From Bacteroidales bacterium (GTDB taxonomy: Bacteria; Bacteroidota; Bacteroidia; Bacteroidales; VadinHA17): DNA of 13,582 nucleotides. Below the pieces are notes generated by a model that was not told the DNA's origin, ran no database searches, and worked only from the letters and a program-made list of their open reading frames with translations. The stretch is taken from NCBI GenBank assembly GCA_003157055.1, contig PMIG01000216.1:2082-15663 (forward strand). The letters are read 5' to 3'. The position numbers and the translations under genes are program-made. This document shows positions 7,790-13,582 of the stretch, piece by piece; position 1 is the stretch's first letter; each line of letters opens with the position of its first letter.

Positions 7790-8824
7790 TTAATCCCAGT
7801 TGAGAATGACTTTGCCGCAGTTTCCACCTTCCATGGCATCGAAACCCTTCTGAAAATCATCAATAGGAAATCTGTGAGTGATGATTGGTTCGAGATTGAT
7901 TCCACCGATGATCATCTGTTCCATTTTATACCATGTTTCCCACATCTCTCTTCCATAAATGCCTTTCATGGTTATCGCCTTGAAGATAATATCACTCCAC
8001 GGAAATTCAAAGTTAGACGGGAGAAGTCCTAGCAGTGAGATGCTTGACCCATTGTACATGTTGCTGACCATTTCTATAAAAGCCTTTGGTGATCCTGACA
8101 TTTCGAAACCTATATCAAACCCTCTCATCCCCAGTTTCTTAACTGCATCAGATATCTTTTCCCCCTTTGACGGATTGACAGTCAGCGTTGCACCCATTTT
8201 CTTTGCAATATCAAGCCTGTAATCGCTCAGGTCGCTGGCGACAATGAAGCGGGCACCGGCAAATCTTGCGATTGCAATAGCCATGCTGCCTATTAATCCC
8301 GACCCTGTGACTAAAACATCTTCACCAAGAAGCGGGAAGGATAGTGCCGTATGAGTGGCATTTCCGAACGGATCCATTATGGAAGCCCACTCATCAGATA
8401 TCCTGTGATCGAGCAGGATCACATTTGAAGCAGGGACCTTTACATACTCTGCAAATGATCCGTCAATATTTACACCTATACCGACAGTGTTCTCACAGAC
8501 ATGTTCCTTCCCGCGCCGGCAGTTGCGGCAATGGCCGCATGCAATATGACCTTCGCCTGTAACCCTGTCGCCGATATGAAGATTTGTTACACCAGCCCCC
8601 ATTTTTTCTACATAACCCATATATTCATGGCCAATGACCATTGGCGTCTTTATTGTTTTCTGTGACCAGGCATCCCATTCGTAAATATGGAGGTCAGTGC
8701 CGCATATTGCCGATTTCTTAACCTTAATTATCACGTCATTGAGTCCGGGTTCAGGAACAGGAACCTCCTGCATCCATAGACCTTTTTCCGGACGGGCTTT
8801 TACCAGTGCTTTCATCTTTTTCAT
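7790..8824 (-). CDS. tdh: L-threonine 3-dehydrogenase (zinc, MDR family)
   Basis: This cytoplasmic enzyme oxidises L-threonine to 2-amino-3-oxobutyrate with NAD+, feeding Kbl encoded downstream. It is a zinc-dependent medium-chain dehydrogenase of 344 residues. Catalytic zinc ligands are C41 (AICGTDLHIYEWD) and H66/E67 (VIGHEYMG). Structural zinc is held by C96, C99, C102 and C110 in ACGHCRNCRRGKEHVC. The nucleotide-binding loop is GSGLIGS (174-180), with D198 at the end of the next strand, consistent with NAD preference. Two starts are possible: the ATG at 8824, or Met4 at 8815. Starting at Met4 would make the residue numbering of all zinc ligands identical to E. coli Tdh (C38, H63, E64), so the shorter start is credible. 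It is the first gene of the tdh-kbl-methyltransferase set and diverges from gltX. Confidence 0.97.
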   Translation of the reverse strand: MKKMKALVKARPEKGLWMQEVPVPEPGLNDVIIKVKKSAICGTDLHIYEWDAWSQKTIKTPMVIGHEYMGYVEKMGAGVTNLHIGDRVTGEGHIACGHCRNCRRGKEHVCENTVGIGVNIDGSFAEYVKVPASNVILLDHRISDEWASIMDPFGNATHTALSFPLLGEDVLVTGSGLIGSMAIAIARFAGARFIVASDLSDYRLDIAKKMGATLTVNPSKGEKISDAVKKLGMRGFDIGFEMSGSPKAFIEMVSNMYNGSSISLLGLLPSNFEFPWSDIIFKAITMKGIYGREMWETWYKMEQMIIGGINLEPIITHRFPIDDFQKGFDAMEGGNCGKVILNWD

Positions 8825-8865
8825 ACCAGGAAATATTTAATCGGATATATGTTTTCGCGTTGTCA

Positions 8866-8873
8866 CAAATTTA
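8866..8873 (-). promoter_or_regulatory. Candidate -7 box of the tdh promoter
   Basis: On the minus strand these bases read TAAATTTG, a full match to the Bacteroidota -7 consensus TAnnTTTG. They lie 41 bp upstream of the annotated tdh ATG. The best -33-like element (TTTG on the minus strand, 8890-8893) is spaced 16 bp away, shorter than the usual 19-21, so the assignment rests mainly on the -7 box. Confidence 0.5.
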
Positions 8874-8910
8874 ATACAAATCTGCTGTCCAAAACCTGAT
8901 TAATGCTATA

Positions 8911-8943
8911 TCTGTTATTTATATAAGCGTTTGCCTATCTTTG
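8911..8943 (+). promoter_or_regulatory. Candidate gltX promoter
   Basis: TATCTTTG at 8936-8943 matches the Bacteroidota -7 consensus TAnnTTTG exactly. A partial -33 element, TCTG (8911-8914, consensus TTTG), lies 21 bp upstream. The gltX ATG follows 25 bp after the box, giving a short leader. Confidence 0.6.
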
Positions 8944-8968
8944 CATTTATTAATTTGAATATCGAATT

Positions 8969-10483
8969 ATGCAGCAAGTACGAGTACGTTTTGCCCCAAG
9001 CCCGACAGGTCCTCTGCATATCGGAGGTGTAAGGACAGCACTTTATAACTATCTTTTTGCAAAGAAGAACAATGGAACCTTTATTTTAAGGATCGAAGAT
9101 ACTGACCAGACCAGGTTTGTTGAGGGTGCAGAGGAATATATAATGGAATCCCTGAAGTGGTGCGGAATAACCGTGGATGAAGGGATAAATGAAGGCGGAA
9201 AATATGGTCCCTACCGTCAGAGCGACAAAAAGGATATTTTCAGGCAATATGCAGATCTTCTGATTGATAAAAATGATGCCTATTATGCCTTTGATTCACC
9301 CGATAAGCTCGATATACTGAGGAAGGATGCTGAAAAAGAGGGGAAGACCTTCATCTACAATGCATCGGCAAGAAATTGCCTTCAGAATTCCCTTTCGTTG
9401 CCTGAGGCTGATTGGAAGCAGCGCCTTAAAGATGGGACACCTTATGTCATACGATTCAAAATGCCCCTGAATGAAGATATTCATCTTGACGATATGATAA
9501 GAGGGCATATTGTTGTGAATACAAGCACACTTGACGACAAGGTACTTTTCAAGTCGGACGGAATGCCTACATATCACCTGGCCAATATCGTTGATGACCA
9601 CCTTATGGAGATCAGCCATGTTATTCGCGGTGAAGAGTGGCTCCCATCGCTGCCTCTTCATATAATGCTTTACAGATCATTTGGCTGGGAAGCACCCATA
9701 TTCGCACATCTTCCGCTTCTCCTAAAACCCGACGGGAAAGGAAAACTTAGCAAACGAGACGGCGACAAAATGGGATTTCCAGTTTTCCCGCTTTTCTGGC
9801 CCTATGGCGAAACTGCCAAAGGATACCGCGAGGAAGGATATTACCCTGATGCTTTTGTAAACATGCTTGCATTGCTTGGATGGAACCCGGGAACAGAACA
9901 GGAGATATTCAGCATGAGCGGGCTAATTGATGCATTTTCAATTGACAGGGTACATAAATCAGGCTCGAGATTTGATCCTGAAAAGGCAAAATGGTTCAAC
10001 CACCAATATCTGATGCAAAGAACAAATAAACAGCTGGCGATCGAATTCAGGGAATTCCTGAGGATACAGGGCTTTCATCATGATATTGGTCAGCTTGAAA
10101 CTCTGGTCGGACTCGTAAAGGATAGGGTGAGTTTTGTCAGTGAGATATGGAACGAAACGGATTTCTTCTTTAAAAGCCCGGAGACCTACGACAAGGATGC
10201 GATTAAGAAAAGATGGAAACCTGAGACCCCCGCCCAGTTGCTTGAGCTGAAGGATGTACTCGCTGGTATTGATGATTTTAAGTCCGATGCAATGGAAAAT
10301 AAGGTAAAATCATGGATTGAGGCGAGAAGATATAATACCGGGGCCATTATGAATGCATTCAGAATTGTGGTTGTCGGGGCATCCAGGGGACCTCAAATGT
10401 TTGATATAATTTCATGGTTAGGGAAAGAAGAAACTCTTAAGAGGATCGATAAAGGTGTTTCTGCTATTGGCATGTCATTATAA
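8969..10483 (+). CDS. gltX: Glutamate--tRNA ligase (glutamyl-tRNA synthetase)
   Basis: This enzyme charges tRNA-Glu with glutamate in the cytoplasm using ATP, an essential step of translation. The 504-residue protein is a class I synthetase. It starts with VRVRFAPSPTGPLHIGG, containing the HIGH-type motif as HIGG (17-20). RIEDTDQTR (41-49) follows, and the KMSKS-type loop is KLSKR (259-263). An insertion follows directly, running through MGFPVFPLFWPYGETAKGYR; I associate this extra segment with Bacteroidota GluRS. The C-terminal half (about 330-504) is the helical anticodon-binding region. The first ATG fits the family N-terminus exactly, so the start is secure. No Shine-Dalgarno is present. 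The stop codon shares its last base with the start of the TatD-family gene, so the two are probably co-transcribed. Confidence 0.98.
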   Translation: MQQVRVRFAPSPTGPLHIGGVRTALYNYLFAKKNNGTFILRIEDTDQTRFVEGAEEYIMESLKWCGITVDEGINEGGKYGPYRQSDKKDIFRQYADLLIDKNDAYYAFDSPDKLDILRKDAEKEGKTFIYNASARNCLQNSLSLPEADWKQRLKDGTPYVIRFKMPLNEDIHLDDMIRGHIVVNTSTLDDKVLFKSDGMPTYHLANIVDDHLMEISHVIRGEEWLPSLPLHIMLYRSFGWEAPIFAHLPLLLKPDGKGKLSKRDGDKMGFPVFPLFWPYGETAKGYREEGYYPDAFVNMLALLGWNPGTEQEIFSMSGLIDAFSIDRVHKSGSRFDPEKAKWFNHQYLMQRTNKQLAIEFREFLRIQGFHHDIGQLETLVGLVKDRVSFVSEIWNETDFFFKSPETYDKDAIKKRWKPETPAQLLELKDVLAGIDDFKSDAMENKVKSWIEARRYNTGAIMNAFRIVVVGASRGPQMFDIISWLGKEETLKRIDKGVSAIGMSL

Positions 10484-11169
10484 TGAGCTTTCCGAAACAA
10501 AACGATTTTATAGATATTCATACTCACGGTGCAGTGCCATCTCCCGGGATATTTTCCGTCGAAACGCTTATGGCGCATGATAACCGGAAGCCTATGGAAA
10601 CAGCCGGTCTTGCATATACTTCAGGCATTCACCCATGGAATCTCAATGATGAAAATCATGACAGGTTATTGTTGCATGTTGAAGAAACCGCCTCATATGA
10701 GAGTGTTATTGCCATTGGTGAAATCGGGTTTGACAAGATAAAAGGTCCGGCTATAGATCTGCAGCAAAGGACATTTGAAGAACAGGTTTATATTGCCGGG
10801 AAGTTAAGGAAGCCTGTAGTAATACATTGTGTAAAGGCCTGGGAGGAGCTTATTTCGGCGCATAAGAAGCTTAATCCGGCAACACCCTGGCTTGTCCATG
10901 GTTTCAGAGGCAAGAAGGAGCTGGCACTTCAGCTTATATCAAAAGGAATTTACCTTTCCTTCTGGTTTGATTTCATAACCAGGAGAGAGGCAACTCCGTT
11001 AATGAAAAGCCTTCCCGTCGATTATATTTTTCTTGAGACGGATGGTTCAGGTGCCGATATCAGGGATATATATAAAAAGGTATCAGGAGATCTGGGATTA
11101 ACTTTAGCTGAACTTAAATCTCAGATTTTTACAAATTTTAATAGATTTTTTAAATCAATACCTTCATGA
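10483..11169 (+). CDS. TatD-family metal-dependent hydrolase (short form)
   Basis: This predicted cytoplasmic TIM-barrel metalloenzyme belongs to the TatD family, whose characterised members are Mg-dependent 3'-5' DNases/exonucleases. Metal ligands are visible in order: H13 and H15 in DIHTH (11-15), E80 in AIGEIGFD, H115 in VVIHCVKAWEEL, H139 in WLVHGFRG, and D187 in FLETDGSG. At 228 residues it is shorter than the usual 255-265. The final motif lacks the common ETDSP/ETDAP proline. Both traits fit the compact TatD branch common in Bacteroidota, so it need not be damaged. Its start overlaps the gltX stop by one base (TAATG), and this fixes the start. Its last codons (Pro-Ser-stop) lie inside the outermost octamer of repeat copy B. 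The precise cellular role cannot be assigned. Confidence 0.9.
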   Translation: MSFPKQNDFIDIHTHGAVPSPGIFSVETLMAHDNRKPMETAGLAYTSGIHPWNLNDENHDRLLLHVEETASYESVIAIGEIGFDKIKGPAIDLQQRTFEEQVYIAGKLRKPVVIHCVKAWEELISAHKKLNPATPWLVHGFRGKKELALQLISKGIYLSFWFDFITRREATPLMKSLPVDYIFLETDGSGADIRDIYKKVSGDLGLTLAELKSQIFTNFNRFFKSIPS

Positions 11170-11253
11170 ACCTTGGTGGAATCCTTTGTGTGCCTTAATG
11201 GTTAAATTCTAACACCACAAAGGAGCACGAAGTACGCACGAAGAAAACAAAGG
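11161..11253. repeat. 93-bp palindromic repeat, copy B (phased CCTTTGTG octamers), before tcdA
   Basis: The left arm has octamers at 11161 (CCTTCATG), 11171 (CCTTGGTG), 11183 (CCTTTGTG) and 11193 (CCTTAATG). After a 15-bp centre, the right arm has units at 11216 (CACAAAGG), 11226 (CACGAAGT), 11237 (CACGAAGA) and 11246 (AACAAAGG). Spacings are 10,12,10 on the left and 10,11,9 on the right. Copy A shows 10,12,10 on its right and 10,11,10 on its left, so the two copies match best when one is reverse-complemented. CCTTTGTG (11183-11190) and CACAAAGG (11216-11223) are perfect complements. The first unit overlaps the stop codon of the TatD-family gene, and the last unit ends 14 bp before the tcdA ATG. 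Confidence 0.8.
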
Positions 11254-11267
11254 GAATATATCTTATT

Positions 11268-11990
11268 ATGGATGAATGGTTGTTACGTACGGAGATGCTT
11301 CTCGGAACAAAGGGTTTGGCTAAGCTTAAATCAGCCAAGGTACTTGTTGTGGGACTTGGCGGAGTGGGAGCATATGCCGCAGAGATGATATGCAGGGCTG
11401 GTGTTGGTTCTATGACTATTGTAGATGGAGATAAAATCAATTCATCGAACCGCAACAGGCAGCTTCTGGCCCTTATAAGCACACAGGGCAAGGCAAAGGC
11501 TGAATTAATGGGATCCAGGCTTCTCGATATAAATCCCGGACTTGATCTTACCATTGTCAGTGAATACATCAAAGACGACATGGTAATTGAAATTCTGGAT
11601 GCCGGATTTGATTATGTGGTTGATGCCATAGATACACTGTCGCCTAAGATATTCCTGATCTTCCACTCTCTTCAGAAAAAATACAAGCTGGTAAGTTCAA
11701 TGGGAGCAGGCGGGAGATTCGATCCTCTTAAAATCACTATTTCTGATATTTCCGGAACAACGGATTGCAACCTGGCGCGGATATTGCGAAAAAGACTCCA
11801 CAGGCTTGGAGTTCGTGAAGGTTTTACTGCAGTTTATTCACCTGAGACAATAGATAAATCTAAAGTTCTTCTTTCCCCCGGTGAACAGAACAAAGCATCA
11901 GTCGTTGGTACAGTTTCCTATATGCCTGCGGCTTTTGGTATAGCCTGCGCATCGGTTGTTATAAGAGACCTGGCAGGGATTCAGAGATAG
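11268..11990 (+). CDS. tcdA: tRNA threonylcarbamoyladenosine dehydratase (TcdA/CsdL)
   Basis: This E1-like enzyme uses ATP to dehydrate t6A at position 37 of ANN-decoding tRNAs to the cyclic form ct6A, acting on tRNA in the cytoplasm. The 240-residue protein has the ThiF/MoeB/HesA-type adenylation fold. Visible motifs are the nucleotide loop GLGGVG (29-34), VDGD (52-55), SNRNRQ (60-65, with the conserved Arg/Gln), DAIDT (119-123) and SMGAGGRFDP (144-153), the last typical of TcdA. The N-terminus (R7 and an acidic residue two positions on, LLGTKGLAKL) aligns with family members that begin 'RFGGxxRLYG'. Where E. coli TcdA has a DPLA segment, this protein reads TTDCNLAR (164-171). There are no CXXC zinc pairs as in MoeB/ThiF, which argues against those paralogues. 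It stands 98 bp downstream of the TatD-family gene, with repeat copy B between them, and may have its own promoter. Confidence 0.95.
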   Translation: MDEWLLRTEMLLGTKGLAKLKSAKVLVVGLGGVGAYAAEMICRAGVGSMTIVDGDKINSSNRNRQLLALISTQGKAKAELMGSRLLDINPGLDLTIVSEYIKDDMVIEILDAGFDYVVDAIDTLSPKIFLIFHSLQKKYKLVSSMGAGGRFDPLKITISDISGTTDCNLARILRKRLHRLGVREGFTAVYSPETIDKSKVLLSPGEQNKASVVGTVSYMPAAFGIACASVVIRDLAGIQR

Positions 11991-12050
11991 AAAGTGAAAG
12001 AAAGCCCACTTCATAATAACCTGATATTTCAACATCGTTTTTTTATTGTC
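11991..12050. other. Convergent tcdA/adaptor spacer without a clear terminator
   Basis: This 60-bp gap separates the tcdA stop from the stop of the convergent efflux adaptor. It contains a seven-T run (12038-12044) on the + strand, but only a weak, mismatched hairpin (about 12022-12035) precedes it. I cannot call a proper intrinsic terminator for either gene. Confidence 0.4.
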
Positions 12051-13367
12051 CTACATACCTTTCATCCCCTGCATGCTGCCCTTATCATGACTCACTGTGT
12101 CAGTTCCGCCAGTAGTATTCATCATGCTTGGCTTTCCCTCAAGCTGCGCTGCTGCATCCACGCTATACGTACCGCTTGTTACAATTTCTTCACCTTCCAG
12201 CAGGCCATCAGTTACAACATAACTTTCGCCAAGCATAGGTCCAAGCCCAATTTCACGCATTTTAAATACTGGTTCATCTGAACCTGGCTGCTTTACATAA
12301 ACAATGGAGCGCTTGCCAGTCCACAAAACTGCTGAACGCGGAATAACTATAATGTTGCGATATTCATCAAGAGTTGAGGAGACAATTCCTGTAGCAAACA
12401 TTTCTGGTTTAAGCCTGGCTGATTGATTCCCTGTTTCAACCCGTACTTTTGCCACCCTCGTAACAGGGTCAATTACAGGGTCTATAAATACTATATTGCC
12501 GGAATATTCTGTACCAGGTAATGCCTGAAGAGTGAAAGAAATTTTTTCACCTTTGCGAAGGAACTGGAGATCACTTTCATAGGCGTCGAATATTACCCAT
12601 ACATTCGAAAGGTCTGCAATTTTAAATAATTCTGTCCCTTGTGAGACATAATCGCCTGTGTTTACAAGGCGAGCTGTTATAGTTCCACTGGTACTTGATA
12701 CGACATCAACAGATGTCTGAGCAATTCCCGAACTTTCAATTGTTTCAATCTGATTATCAGTTAGTTTCCATTGACGCAGTTTCTCTTTTGCTGCTTCATA
12801 TATTGCAGGCTGTGATTGTTTGGTTTTAGCTGCTTCCAGTAACTCCTCCTGCGATGTAATCAGTTCGGGAGAATAAATTTGTGCAAGTACCTGACCTTTA
12901 ATAACAGATTCACCGGTAAAGTTTACTGCCAGGCGTTCTATACGTCCAGAGACATGCGCTACCAGACTTTGCAATAATCTCTCATCAACCTGAACTTTGC
13001 CGTATAAACGTACCGCTTTTACAGGTATCTGTTTCGAAACGACTGAAGTCAGGACATTGGCCAGCTGAGCGGCCTCTTTGGTCAGATGAACTGCACTGGG
13101 ATCGATTGAGGAATTGCCGGTTTGAACAAGAGGAATCAAATCCATTCCGCAGATCGGGCACTTGCCAGGATCCGGCATTCTTATCTGCGGATGCATTGAA
13201 CATGTCCAGATTGTGCTTTTAGCCATTTCTGTAAGTTGATCAGGTTTCTTTTCTGTTTTCCGCGAAGAATGAAAGAAAAGCCATCCGATAAAGATACCGA
13301 GAAACAGTAAAAGACTATAATTCATGTATTTATCCGAGAATATTTTATATAGTTTTAGCTTTTTCAT
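12051..13367 (-). CDS. RND efflux periplasmic adaptor, CusB-like, with heavy-metal-binding domain
   Basis: This 438-residue membrane-fusion protein would link an inner-membrane RND pump to an outer-membrane TolC-type channel for export of metal ions, probably Cu(I)/Ag(I). It has a basic N-terminus and one membrane anchor (about 16-33). Next comes a heavy-metal-binding domain at 54-80, with WTCSMHP and PGKCPICGMDLIPL (C56, M58, H59, C70, C73, M75). Barrel-sandwich halves flank a short alpha-hairpin (about 135-250), and beta-barrel and membrane-proximal domains follow to about 410. The C-terminal tail is Met/His-rich, ending HDKGSMQGMKGM, which suits soft-metal binding. It starts 12 nt after the stop of the upstream TolC-family gene, so the two are co-transcribed. 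The pump gene is not in the window and probably lies further upstream. Met15 is an alternative start but would remove the basic segment before the anchor. Metal specificity is inferred. Confidence 0.93.
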   Translation of the reverse strand: MKKLKLYKIFSDKYMNYSLLLFLGIFIGWLFFHSSRKTEKKPDQLTEMAKSTIWTCSMHPQIRMPDPGKCPICGMDLIPLVQTGNSSIDPSAVHLTKEAAQLANVLTSVVSKQIPVKAVRLYGKVQVDERLLQSLVAHVSGRIERLAVNFTGESVIKGQVLAQIYSPELITSQEELLEAAKTKQSQPAIYEAAKEKLRQWKLTDNQIETIESSGIAQTSVDVVSSTSGTITARLVNTGDYVSQGTELFKIADLSNVWVIFDAYESDLQFLRKGEKISFTLQALPGTEYSGNIVFIDPVIDPVTRVAKVRVETGNQSARLKPEMFATGIVSSTLDEYRNIIVIPRSAVLWTGKRSIVYVKQPGSDEPVFKMREIGLGPMLGESYVVTDGLLEGEEIVTSGTYSVDAAAQLEGKPSMMNTTGGTDTVSHDKGSMQGMKGM

Positions 13368-13379
13368 TGTACTTCAGAT

Positions 13380-13582
13380 TTATTGTATTTGAGAAAATGC
13401 CATCAATCGTTTTAGCCAGGAAACAGCTGTATTGAAATCAGCGATAGCTTCGACTTGCTTAAGTTCATAGTCAAGTGTCTGCTGACGCACGCGCAGGACA
13501 TCAGTTAGTCCTGATGAAGATGCTGAGAAGCTTTTAAGTATAATATCAAAAGATTTAGATGCAAGTTGATATTGATTCCCGT
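13380..13582 (-). CDS. TolC-family outer-membrane efflux protein, C-terminal fragment (5' end outside the window)
   Basis: Only the last 67 codons are visible, read in the frame whose first full codon begins at 13580 and ending with TAA at 13382-13380. The peptide contains FSASSSGLTDVLRVRQQTLD, then YELKQVEAIADFNTAVSWLK, and ends MAFSQIQ. This pattern (small/polar residues, a 'TDVLRVRQQTLDYEL' helix, then a 'DFNTAVSWLKRLM' helix) is the C-terminal periplasmic helix region of outer-membrane factors such as CusC/TolC. The other two minus-strand frames contain stops here. It sits 12 nt upstream of the CusB-like adaptor, so it is most likely the outer channel of the same metal-efflux operon. The fragment is short, but context and pattern agree. 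Confidence 0.85.
   Translation of the reverse strand, partial: GNQYQLASKSFDIILKSFSASSSGLTDVLRVRQQTLDYELKQVEAIADFNTAVSWLKRLMAFSQIQ

Noticed and set aside
7709..8032. 107-codon plus-strand open frame across repeat copy A and the end of tdh
   Set aside because: It is made of repeat sequence plus the reverse complement of conserved tdh codons, so it is not a gene.
9296..9661. 121-codon minus-strand open frame inside gltX
   Set aside because: It lies entirely within the conserved gltX coding sequence in another frame, with no recognisable motif.
11195..11581. 128-codon minus-strand open frame over tcdA
   Set aside because: It is antisense to a well-supported tcdA, its low-complexity Ser/Pro/Leu composition is typical of a shadow frame, and it shows no family features.
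11994..12281. 95-codon plus-strand open frame following tcdA
   Set aside because: It is mostly antisense to the CusB-like adaptor C-terminus, and its His/Cys-rich composition derives from the adaptor's Met/His codons.

Overview
The window is a stretch of chromosome from a Bacteroidota bacterium, most likely an uncultured or environmental member near the Bacteroidales. This rests on several signs. Start codons lack Shine-Dalgarno sequences, and the tdh/gltX spacer carries -7 boxes of the TAnnTTTG type on both strands. There is an Oar-like TonB-dependent receptor, a GluRS with the insertion after KLSKR that I associate with Bacteroidota, and a short TatD-family protein typical of that phylum. 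The window is gene-dense and mostly housekeeping or metabolic. I found no mobile element, CRISPR array, RNA gene or defence locus.

Layout, left to right. (1) Positions 2-2578 (+): the 3' part of a TonB-dependent outer-membrane receptor, closed by a strong terminator at 2602-2634. (2) Positions 2920-5523 (+): a class II, adenosylcobalamin-dependent ribonucleotide reductase (nrdJ), alone between an AT-rich spacer and a terminator at 5553-5583. (3) Positions 8824-5582 (-): tdh, kbl and an FkbM-type methyltransferase. Tdh and Kbl together convert threonine to glycine plus acetyl-CoA. The methyltransferase start overlaps the kbl stop by 4 nt. (4) Positions 8969-11169 (+): gltX, with a TatD-family metal-dependent hydrolase starting on the last base of the gltX stop codon. 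(5) Positions 11268-11990 (+): tcdA, which forms cyclic t6A in tRNA. (6) Positions 13582-12051 (-): a heavy-metal RND efflux operon, with the 3' end of a TolC-family outer-membrane factor 12 nt upstream of a CusB-like periplasmic adaptor.

The most interesting non-coding signal is a pair of related palindromic elements, one between tdh and kbl (7683-7775) and one between the tatD-like gene and tcdA (11161-11253). Each is 93 bp and has two arms of four CCTTTGTG-like octamers spaced 9-12 bp apart (about one helical turn). The arms are inverted around a 14-15 bp centre. The two copies match best when one is reverse-complemented, and the second overlaps the stop codon of the tatD-like gene.

No previously undescribed multi-gene system is evident. 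The repeat family and the methyltransferase coupled to kbl are the observations most worth following up.
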